Origin: Candidatus Cloacimonadota bacterium
GTDB taxonomy: Bacteria; Cloacimonadota; Cloacimonadia; Cloacimonadales; JAFGVF01
NCBI GenBank assembly: GCA_016838885.1
Contig: JAEKNW010000311.1
Span: 1 to 33,155, forward strand
Direction: 5' to 3'
DNA: 33,155 bases
Positions 30,201 through 33,155 of the stretch are shown here, in pieces. A model generated the notes under the pieces. It saw only the letters and a list, made by a program, of their open reading frames with translations, did not search any database and was not told the origin of the DNA. Position 1 is the stretch's first letter. Each line of letters opens with the position of its first letter. Position numbers and translations under genes: made by a program.

Positions 30201-32158
30201 GTATCATTAGTAAAGTAGATTTCACCTTGGTCAGGACCAGCCTGATAGGTTGAGTTAACATAGAATTGTTTCCAATTATTTGGTGTATCATAAGTTGTAG
30301 GGAATCCACCAGCATGACTAGAAGTTAGGTCATGTGAACCTATGTTAGATTGTGACACTATTGGACCTGAATAACCAAAGAAACTATCTTCAATAGTGAT
30401 AGTTTTGCTTGAGGTTTTTATGTTACCTGCATTATCTTGAATATAAGCAGTAACTGTCCAATCACCTTCAGGGTAGATAGTCCAATCAGAAGCTTTCCAT
30501 TTGAATGTAGGCATAGTCCCCAATGAATTAACATTAGCGAATGCTTGAGTAGCAACAAAGTCCACGTCAGTTTTTACTTCAGCATTTTCTCCAAGAAGAC
30601 CTGCTCCAGGGTAGAAATATTTTTTGGTTGCACCTTGAGATACTTCAATCCAATACTTAACAAGCTCTTTACGATTTTGCTCAGTATCATTAGAGAAATC
30701 TCTTTTTACATCAAAGGTGAAATATAATTCAGGTATAGAATCAAATGAATCTCCTGCTGAAATTTCATAAGGAGAAGGATCATTTGCACCTTCATTAATG
30801 TTTCTTGTTATAGTATTATTAGTAGGAACTTGGTTTGTAGCAGTATCCAAGACTTGAAGTCCGGATTTGATGTTCCCTAATTTTTTAAATTCAGGAGCAA
30901 CATTATCTACAACCCAATCGACAGCATTTAATAATGAATTACCAGCACTTAAAAGAGGATTAGCAACTTCAGGTTGTGGAGTATATACTACTTCATTACC
31001 TGCAGCATCAGCTATTTTCTTCAAAGTGAATCCATAAATTCCATTAACAATAGTGTGACCAGGAATTGTACCATCCCAAGTAAAAATTACATCATCACCG
31101 GAAACTTGTACATCAGCATCACCATGAGTATACTGAAGTAAGGTTGAATAAACCTCATCAGTATTTTCATTTTGAACTTGAAGATAGAAGGTGTTAATTT
31201 GACCTGCATCTCCGAAGTTAGGAATAGTTATTTTTCCTTTAATATCATTAGGAGTACTGTCCCAACCTGTAACTTCTACAGATTGAGGAGAGAACCTATA
31301 TTGATCATTATGAGCTACAGGATTACTTCCGTCAGGAACTGAAGGATATGCTGTATCAGCACCTACCGGATCGCCATTGCTTTTTCCACTAATGACATCA
31401 CCAGCAGCTGAAAGGCTTTCAACACCGTGAGTATTGATCATTCTGATAGGGATTGATATCACTGGAAGATAACCAGTTGGACCAGGTAATCTGTCATTAG
31501 CTATATCACCTTCTGCAAGTGTATGTGAATATGAGAAAACACCAGCTGAAAGACTTGCCATAACTTCATCAGCAACACCTAAAGATGAAAGATCTAAATA
31601 TACAGTATCTACATCTGTTGTGGTTGGATTCCAAGCTCTTCTGAACTTAAAAGTAACCTCATCACCAATACCAACAAAATCTTTTGTGGCATCACCATCA
31701 AATTCTATCCAGGTAGAATTTGAGGCTGTAATGGTTGGAAATACTCTGTTATCAATCTTTAGTTGATGTGTTTCTTCAATTGGTGAAGCTCCACCATCAT
31801 AAACTTCAACGGTAAAATCAATACCTGGTGCGGTATTGTTTACGTTACCTGATGAAACAGTATAAGTACCTTTATAAAGCACATTAATTGTCTCAGGAGT
31901 GAGAATTAATGGGTTATCGTAAGATAAATCTGCTAAATCATCAGTAAATATTCTAACTTGAGTAATATTACCATCAGGGGTAATATTAACTGTAAATTCT
32001 ACAGTATCCCCAAATCTGGCAATGTTATCTGCTACAATTGCGTCATCCGCGTCAGTAACACTGTAAGTTACGTCAGTGATTGTAGTACCACCGGTAGCAA
32101 AAGCTAAACTTGTCAGCATCACGAACAATAAGATTAAAATCGGATGTTTGTTCAACAT
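15254..32158 (-). CDS. Giant secreted Ig-like repeat surface protein with FlgD/T9SS-like C-terminus
   Basis: A 5,634-residue open frame without interruption. It starts MLNKHPILILLFVMLTSLAF, a signal peptide probably cut after AFA, with GGAGG 9 nt before the ATG. Nearly all of the rest is a chain of beta-sandwich modules. Many end in a linker of the form V-D-x-x-x-P (DNTAPAFDF, DTNAPVITAV, DTDAPTSAL, DSDAPMITD, DNSLPTIQF, DNSRPELTIV) and many contain GTYxIEAxAxDNxGN-like strands typical of bacterial Ig-like/cadherin-like folds. It is rich in Asn, Asp, Val and Thr, with only about five Cys. The last 98 residues (YPSPLTRGDVG..., IEIFDFAGKLVR, DGKRLARGAYFARIRV) match the FlgD-Ig/T9SS C-terminal sorting-domain pattern. 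It is a probable surface adhesin or matrix protein displayed through T9SS with the help of its two downstream partners. No catalytic domain is recognised. Ligand and function are unknown. Confidence 0.88.
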   Translation of the reverse strand: MLNKHPILILLFVMLTSLAFATGGTTITDVTYSVTDADDAIVADNIARFGDTVEFTVNITPDGNITQVRIFTDDLADLSYDNPLILTPETINVLYKGTYTVSSGNVNNTAPGIDFTVEVYDGGASPIEETHQLKIDNRVFPTITASNSTWIEFDGDATKDFVGIGDEVTFKFRRAWNPTTTDVDTVYLDLSSLGVADEVMASLSAGVFSYSHTLAEGDIANDRLPGPTGYLPVISIPIRMINTHGVESLSAAGDVISGKSNGDPVGADTAYPSVPDGSNPVAHNDQYRFSPQSVEVTGWDSTPNDIKGKITIPNFGDAGQINTFYLQVQNENTDEVYSTLLQYTHGDADVQVSGDDVIFTWDGTIPGHTIVNGIYGFTLKKIADAAGNEVVYTPQPEVANPLLSAGNSLLNAVDWVVDNVAPEFKKLGNIKSGLQVLDTATNQVPTNNTITRNINEGANDPSPYEISAGDSFDSIPELYFTFDVKRDFSNDTEQNRKELVKYWIEVSQGATKKYFYPGAGLLGENAEVKTDVDFVATQAFANVNSLGTMPTFKWKASDWTIYPEGDWTVTAYIQDNAGNIKTSSKTITIEDSFFGYSGPIVSQSNIGSHDLTSSHAGGFPTTYDTPNNWKQFYVNSTYQAGPDQGEIYFTNDTHNNVVTFRVRVNGIDQAEKVVFDANDPALPSAFNTQILTADFEAIAGSPNSGFAVLTVPMSAFDEDDFLAGSKEFTFGQAGTDLEISVMTRTVGDDPVGGQTNPYDLEVYAAGIKRFKVNRPEEPSWPTITSNVIANPYCLSPGNPSYAYDSVTNPANDGTVSSNQIEFEIGTSNKDYNWTLAIRNPVNNRTFTETGSYTANGPAVDESIQFYNLTNNFLPLVAETSTGLLDVVLTVNPVPYTDGGYVAPEALTSTATTKVDNQNPGILNADGSALVGGYLSDLNEDGNTYYVTNNTNTIELPIKTSEPLRETGWTGLVFNQDLYNVLTGSSVSIVAEGKGTPVTLPTSGEDAYSEFDLTITLAGIPDQAVNNVLVLRAPNDFGGNPGRQNDPPFPYGADAWYHDSAEAYLRFIHLTNDIEVVSTNFYHINSIDDEVSNRVNEEGEFKFVVEVSSYNAIVPAESNLRGVEDYLFDVYFDDFASVNATTSAVLNGDGNWEITYAGDYTVNPLSYSSGDYLDITGTLAFSFETGDNAVHRVNFAHENLIRFDNTNPLITVNSVPNFATEGTNYVIRYNISDLHTGIMNPSVRLSCPELGITNMAYSSVTGIAYQWNVPIPANFSTNTINFDIVAKDRLDNESGTSTIVDIFPMPTVSNVIVENVQATQHADHGNHQYIIENNNKVIVKFNLTQVERIDGVSIELNNGTDIDLNAAYVAANFSDGVNTYEFTDFGTGTQDATLRATVTIDHPYQHYADSSSANSLPTSHVPFVDNNQVDITDIAVFVNGVETNNYFTLDSSIPFEIRANVITYAGHLDNNDVVLSYNGAVAGNPTSVQGPVFQTVKPGYVKYRYTYTWNNGDFNFANFQTADLASDGYDVYSFEVNARSNYNFVAVPYSENLVGLAVPAYTFNGINNNRYSGIDPEGWFAPEHDVKLTMQVNSVLADVNPIADFDNITNNFPDVQWVLGDDDVTLINVNGITIYIHEITWIETPDVQACWNHYDDGEQIDVDIRYNDFFNPNPIELVQNIKIDLEVPVYEDGYFIVKDNNNTSDYAVADGIIGLNAPLNPENRNYYDLTLDASGDYFFEGHIYVKKVINDLNGVSLDPSAIPLPTISAGWTAEYLGTQTVGTTLEAIWKFSPVLPTDVENIDLVEIQFNQLEDLVGHLNYSGDEDYNSPSNRYEPYGPTIGLGFESSDADTNSIIGFQYDGLDRMNTATRPFVSSGNNIGLILNIEPQPNDSPGVTITNVEIDRNNYNGLNQGWVALAYDAVEDVYYLNTNVVVNKPVGPLAVDYRITYSTNQVRTGRQTGVFQVVDGSTTEVVAMDVWSETLGENGMYYVTPGDTDAHIRMTFTSTAPLANTTAQAFATFMDFNTILDVAPSFNVDATWDSANNLWVAEIGGLTVRDQHSVNPLETSSIVKAKATSFTGLVSAESDKILSFAGGGPIVPLIKHAQLVTSTPNGDAINYLAINGTEVINATLEVYINTEYKEYIDDIEIEDITGLTIGQFGPTTTVAIDPLLVSSHGANWLATFPVTIVDPSQFTEDDAVDFDITSIRNPFANVLTNPFEHEVTVTAIVDGNDFDVALNNPGTQNPVLGNFEFSFDFTNFGETFDPAFAPALTDFVVSSNELVNDLNPTTFNGNVASLTIDASDFTAAAANLGNTDFTVTYTNIYGFEKSETQNILLDATAPRPIVNNAIEFVSADGNSNYDWDITSTINNNQNWTALRVNLEDPAMFGTDGVGINNANIVFALGTVTPSTNAFTNVFGIQNGNAVELRFNGNYSAYDLAEGNYTITVTATDNLDNSFTQVQELRYSHSPATVVATTAPGTILNSGNVVDLEFLVHDPNTVVNKVGFEVYYDANNDTDNNVDGYVLDPNDIVVPLVEDTTYPYGFNWDLTTDRYTQYLANANYGTSPRYYYVRVLTTSTTMRSVSEEIFMYAVADVTAPEVTDVLAAGLNSIQVVYDYITPANNNINITALVGTWIDVDYVELTINGDVFNYDLVTPVNWTYDADDIGEVVITAKAYDFMGNESLEADFSTVLTIVNPSYDKFYNLTLIDYENYNSILDNTINNGTIYSPNNDLTTNDVRLYALYPNGLDGIAEIQFFVNRIETATGNVLATLPVNNNNAINPQYGNDNIVYPANCYDATADVWNSWITVDSNLYTNNGNFAGTDYSYEFYAVLIDSYTTVEVIPQAGIVNSDANFRVDYLKPELTVNNASVTHTSYAYYDGTVDRLVFDYVDYVNDPRNVNDYVVDFNGVNVADNANITIDALTNTVSIPWTGLDEIELEGIVTYTVTVTDFNGNVSVGTPIDVYVDNLAPQTEIANLKYLTDVDHGGDAMNNFHVFDGNPIHVMADNSQNLTIQIDKSQILGLSNENTVMWRNRIQPWYFNNDDDIYPPVKLYSNIDNAGWNLIAYDHEVNASGMYEFNITVDTGDVVEYAVIAEDTRGNVEGDVVLRDALGNVIRPLNGLLEADELDNAVNLTVNVLYPVDITTTIVNHNVDDVISGLTLLTANVATPANIVSVDFQYSDGTNWISLGTDDSMVDVAYEFNYNSAALPYFVPGVHVELTGAVTGFRTAELANNNGIWSILVNDLARDTYDVKYYVDINNDGVIDANERANYEVKTDAINADGYAFQFDTTTIPDGSYLFRAVPFDNLDATDDQAAAVEMNLIIDNTAPAFDFTALNFVMLDTYKTLAENVEFSLAYANPNDVHTVQAWLVDVNNPANTYILVNDVYAAYDVRPTDFSVVLAGIPDGNYYLEVTVQDFVFNVNNQTPALGDDLHIDTNAPVITAVNNALNMSGIYTETHQFTVAYNDYLAQLLDANGDGLGIKALEATFTHNSIVDVVDVKVSDDGAMLVFDWTPSQAMMNEVINGQDNILVNVDVALTDHNDYVSAIFNAGNFTLRSAEVGAKIMVVSDFRNGTETYHQTSVTNNNEITDVIGGNNINMFAFLPEGNNVIDPNNVRFEYWDGTNWIQFAASAVWNPIANFAGTGTISGYAKYMEVNWNIANMDGDYTVRTVSEYNFGEVVNETNLHIWNSTIVPEITVSTLEGVATTEVNRGSEYLVSIGNFTSTHPEFFNQVNYMYRFLDENDNVASPWNQLSGFIANEYNWTIGMDYLFAEKVQIAVQIENIFNNVADQASFIANGGIPYVVDIVDSDAPMITDLTVTQAGNPVAIDSWVANNNALDIAITVDNAVLDLSSIVIALDGTEVNAVAYDTNNQVDPTIVNYTLDISTLTTGTYQIEVTTADFVAHTYNEVFGFSVDTDAPTSALVLEENDNGYIERDLAYTFNANAMDNVTAIEDLTINYFWSLAGADVWTPIVLDVNNQWIIPNNWLMNESYDFKAEVTDEYTNVSESMVTYQVRDNVTVIAINNVNNIVASNGVHFNGDVEIELTVGADVTEINSWVKAPGATDWNAPLVLPVDPVTGIANFVFSPTVDDVDGIYTFGFGPVVRFNEIQVEIDVIIDRAVSVSNPVIAGVSDDTIFNMNDEISLNLDVDANEVLDLNMELQYAEVSEPDDWMSLGTTLAVLNAGVSEVTFSNLGLVSGFYNFKAIVSDLAVPANHTDIDLASTVYFDASAPGITLDIQPQADPNNPLYEYELGALVTIEGLIDTWKSGTTPEVELVPNDVASVEFKVNGVSHDVITTAPYTYVWNTALLANVGTYTIEAIVTDDDGFTNNVLQDVVVVTPDENDPYAVITGFEFDNEAISSDVMYAKVTNWGNNVTAVVAQYYTSNNGWVDFAINSVNNDPYYEFDFNAEAISNADSIKVLVIMNNGAESSYRYSIDANDFNFGLTEDETASEYIEIHENNILVIDETISMPNVIRIDENGYAGYETINEDNEFDLVVNANNELPGYWLSGVANDAAWIKFVELDAMAASNGNTVEYNNPYWFAMLDNDMPLADHYTPLTDQVLVQSNIAGNAVYTLPLTGTVADQGNVVALAWDAVIGDFVEIDVEYNETDATMTFTAPVNRVVTVAEFVLHSLEFAYDIDMIEIDGADWTHLQNASVEVSLDQDEETQGLQLPVNFGLANISVTLNDDVNNVTSILLNNGVLTFDLAMNAGENELMVNVDSYGYHASHVETFFVDNSLPTIQFAVENISVENNTLTATMEDLETGLVDYSLVVTNNDPAVNAVINVPMNDITVSGNEFSYDLTVDELVYLVPQPIRSREVASLNVQWTAVNNLNQVNVMAANVIANVVVNRPTITILNDGFENGWWVNPAMSNQVLMTVEPGDGEIELENINVSILAITDLNPAGILMQTSNPESLEYTDDHGNVQNEDEYQFGFAQLQLPNSLGLKIRVNAVDDLGVNNVAEQTFSLDYMDPVVTATAPANPIVNYGTDVQIAFSFTDPQGHFLEEVNGVFVQHYSGASGINSDSVKLTLDGEVVIGEVNNGSVVYAASDLTPGAHTAVASVTDHVGNTGSATINFEIVGGPAPVVDFTPVGEGGSWWITTTQNSKFNLTVESGHTATDIQSLVATIIEMPNNQVIQGPFSVAWEQAYDDNDNPIDGLFSGTINFHGGIVSPGQNSVRVEVVAENEWNIQTVTGQTYPIDNSRPELTIVNPVPNYSVLVGNGVNVQIVADDNMSGLAMSSIKVSGLNNDSTWADTTLVTPESFNFAIPAANLVAGTYVIEAKAKDNAGNITTVTRNFQVTAPAPIINISALEASNGWVNTQNNNAIRFTVDGNGSDLDNTSIMASVIAMPSNEVIYEPFTIQAIADTSDVYYFNLNVHGGVIPEDANTIKVVVMASNLAGGNSVSNQSYPIDSYSPTIEFVSPVVNATFTHAENMFVDVMIELSDIMPEVKAMASSGLDRLEMKVFDNNNLALIDTTHANVSNSYACRVPVNGVGQYRIEATIYDRAGNSTTKMMNFMVEIDWSNVDLMFTAKPYMYPSPLTRGDVGTFVIPTSKEAQVTIEIFDFAGKLVREMSHNSLGGDTNNMIQFDGRTDDGKRLARGAYFARIRVVDGAKEINKVVKIAIQ
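15560..17560 (-). repeat. Three tandem ~220-230-residue units near the giant protein C-terminus
   Basis: Units start near 17545 (GWWVNPAMSNQVLMTV), 16850 (SWWITTTQNSKFNLTV) and 16190 (GWVNTQNNNAIRFTV). Shared internal marks in the second and third units are VIxxP-F, a FxxxxNxHGGxxxP segment, VxVxAxN, and SYPID/TYPID followed by a new Ig-like module with DxMSG or similar. The first unit is more diverged. Each unit pairs one long and one short beta-sandwich. The repetition is at protein level and is not obvious in the DNA, so it is old. Confidence 0.6.
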
Positions 32159-32175
32159 AATTTGAAACCTCCAAA

Positions 32176-32340
32176 TTACAATTTTTTTTCTAATATTTGT
32201 AAGAATCTACCGAACATTTCGGTATTTCTTGTTTCAAAACTCTTAAATTCTTCTACTTTTCTCTCAATTTTTCCAGACCCATGAGCTGGTTCTCCTCTGT
32301 TCTTAACAATCATTAAAATCCCATTAAAACTGCTATTCAT
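32176..32340 (-). CDS. Possible 54-residue leader protein upstream of the giant gene
   Basis: An open frame beginning MNSSFNGILMIVKNRGEPAH and ending FLQILEKKL, stopping 17 bp before the giant gene start. AGGAG lies 9 nt before this ATG. An in-frame ATG two codons upstream (32346) is only 3 nt from the AGGAG and is less likely. The second half is highly charged and probably helical. I recognise no family. It would be the first cistron of the operon, between the promoter candidate at 32423-32451 and the giant gene, and its stop lies just before the giant gene's own ribosome site. It could be a small structural or regulatory protein, or a translated leader. It may also be chance. Confidence 0.42.
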   Translation of the reverse strand: MNSSFNGILMIVKNRGEPAHGSGKIERKVEEFKSFETRNTEMFGRFLQILEKKL

Positions 32341-32408
32341 AAGCATTTTCTCCTATATAAGTTTATTAAAAATTCTACTCAAAAACTTGCATTTCACGCA
32401 TAAACGTT

Positions 32409-32500
32409 ATTATATAAATTCGATTTGATAAGGACTAGAGGAAATTGTCAAGGTTTTTATTTTTTTTTATTCTTTTTTTTTTAAAGACCCTTTTTTATTA
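32409..32500 (-). promoter_or_regulatory. Promoter with A-tract upstream element for the giant operon
   Basis: On the minus strand, TTGACA (32446-32451) and TCAAAT (32423-32428) are separated by 17 bp. Directly upstream of the -35, at about 32454-32500, lie several phased A tracts (T runs on the plus strand), as in UP elements. A perfect TATAAT also occurs at 32409-32414 but without a good -35. Transcription from the first pair would leave about 75 nt before the 54-residue frame. Confidence 0.45.
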
Positions 32501-32642
32501 ATATTTAGTGAAATAAATCACGATAAAAGGCTATATCATGCCTATTTCATATTTTGCAACAAGATTTTATTTTATACTAAAAGAAGTATATTTATCTATC
32601 TTCTTATATTTATAGTAGTTATCAATATTTACTTTAGGTGAA

Positions 32643-32688
32643 CTATTTCTCAAAATGTAAGCATTAAAGAGAAATAGATTTTTTTTTT
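32643..32688 (+). terminator. Terminator-like hairpin with T10 tract
   Basis: CTATTTCTC (32643-32651) pairs perfectly with GAGAAATAG (32669-32677) around a 17-nt loop. It is followed by A and ten T residues (32679-32688). The stem is AT-rich and the loop long, so strength is doubtful. No confident plus-strand gene precedes it; a 25-residue frame at 32538-32615 is the only candidate. Confidence 0.4.
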
Positions 32689-32768
32689 AAAATTAGTTAC
32701 CAAAGTCTGTTATCACTTCAAGTCTCTACTGTATACTTTTTAGACAGGTGTAAATGCCTAGATGGAAA

Positions 32769-32817
32769 GGTTGAGGTTGAGATTGAGGTTGAGGTTGAGA
32801 TTGAGGGTTGAGGTTAA
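32769..32817. repeat. GGTTGA/GATTGA hexamer microsatellite
   Basis: Eight hexamer units, GGTTGA, GGTTGA, GATTGA, GGTTGA, GGTTGA, GATTGA, (G), GGTTGA, GGTTAA, form two exact 18-bp higher-order units and a partial third. It is in non-coding DNA, about 320 bp upstream of the giant-operon promoter candidate. The DNA between it and the palindrome array (32818-32926) shows nothing recognisable. Confidence 0.85.
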
Positions 32818-32926
32818 CTGAGACATTTAGAAAAAGTGGACCCTATAGCATATTAATTATATTAGAGAAAGTTACAAGTATAAATTTACTATTAAAAGTA
32901 TGTCTTATTTGCTGAAAATGCTACAA

Positions 32927-33155
32927 TCCTGAAAGGATAAGTCTTAAATCCCCAAAGGGGATATATAGTTTAGCCCGGGGTAAAATCCTGAAGGGATTGC
33001 AACCCCGGGTATTGATGATAAACAAAACCTTACCCTGAAAGGGTTAAATAAAATCCTATATACCAAAGACTTATTATATACATTATTTATACTTTTATTA
33101 AACCCTTACAGGGTAATATCTCTGTGGTAGCCACATTACCCAGGGTTGCGATACT
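32927..33155. repeat. Array of nested intergenic palindromes (continues past window edge)
   Basis: Successive short hairpins: ATCCTGAAAGGAT (32927-32939), ATCCCCAAAGGGGAT (32948-32962), ATCCTGAAGGGAT (32985-32997) and ACCCTGAAAGGGT (about 33033-33045). The third is nested inside a larger stem made by CCCGGGGT (32974-32981) and ACCCCGGG (33002-33009). TTACCCTGAAAGGGTTAA near 33031 is answered in inverted orientation by TTAAACCCTTACAGGGTAA near 33099. The segment 32946-32984 is the second copy of the element at 11688-11726. No gene or CRISPR structure is present. The family is unknown to me by name. Confidence 0.7.

Noticed and set aside
32769-32817. Possible iteron array of a plasmid origin
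   Set aside because: Units are only 6 bp, no replication initiator gene is nearby, and the pattern is that of a simple microsatellite.
32927-33155. Possible CRISPR array
   Set aside because: The repeated words are palindromes of differing sequence without equal-length spacers, and no cas genes are present.

Overview
The window is about 33 kb of AT-rich DNA, probably from a chromosome of the Fibrobacteres-Chlorobi-Bacteroidetes group. The best guess is a Cloacimonadota-like anaerobe. This is inferred from gene content: type IX secretion (T9SS) C-terminal sorting domains, a PorV/UPF0164-type outer membrane protein, a PorE-like OmpA protein, a B12-dependent ribonucleotide reductase, and Ig-like/FlgD-like surface protein architecture. 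No rRNA or other marker is present to settle the taxon.

Layout. Positions 1-577 are non-coding and hold palindromic, repeat-derived sequence and a terminator. dnaA lies at 578-1912 on the minus strand. The 563 bp between dnaA and the next gene has three perfect DnaA boxes, one near-perfect box and a very AT-rich stretch, so it is a strong candidate for the chromosomal origin. Four plus-strand genes run away from it: a secreted M1-family metallopeptidase with a T9SS sorting domain (2476-5337), Lon protease (5380-7695), a polysaccharide-deacetylase-like protein (7750-9219) and an adenosylcobalamin-dependent ribonucleotide reductase (9240-11507). Positions 11508-11895 are non-coding and unusually structured: a long imperfect inverted repeat, a dispersed palindromic repeat, a short tandem repeat and a terminator.

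The rest is dominated by one minus-strand transcription unit read from about 32.4 kb down to 11.9 kb: a possible 54-residue leader protein, a 5,634-residue secreted protein of Ig-like modules with a FlgD/T9SS-like C-terminus, a PorV/UPF0164-type beta-barrel protein, and a TPR/beta-propeller/carboxypeptidase-regulatory/OmpA protein of PorE-like architecture. The cistrons are separated by short spacers with strong hairpins. The order giant adhesin, outer membrane shuttle or barrel, OmpA anchor parallels the SprB-SprF-OmpA type loci of Bacteroidetes but uses a PorV-type barrel and a FlgD-like sorting domain. It is the most interesting system here: a candidate self-contained module for exporting and anchoring a giant surface protein.

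The right-hand end (32.35-33.16 kb) is non-coding or nearly so. It contains an A-tract-backed promoter candidate for the giant operon, a plus-strand terminator-like hairpin, a GGTTGA microsatellite and an array of nested palindromes, one of which recurs in inverted orientation near 11.7 kb.
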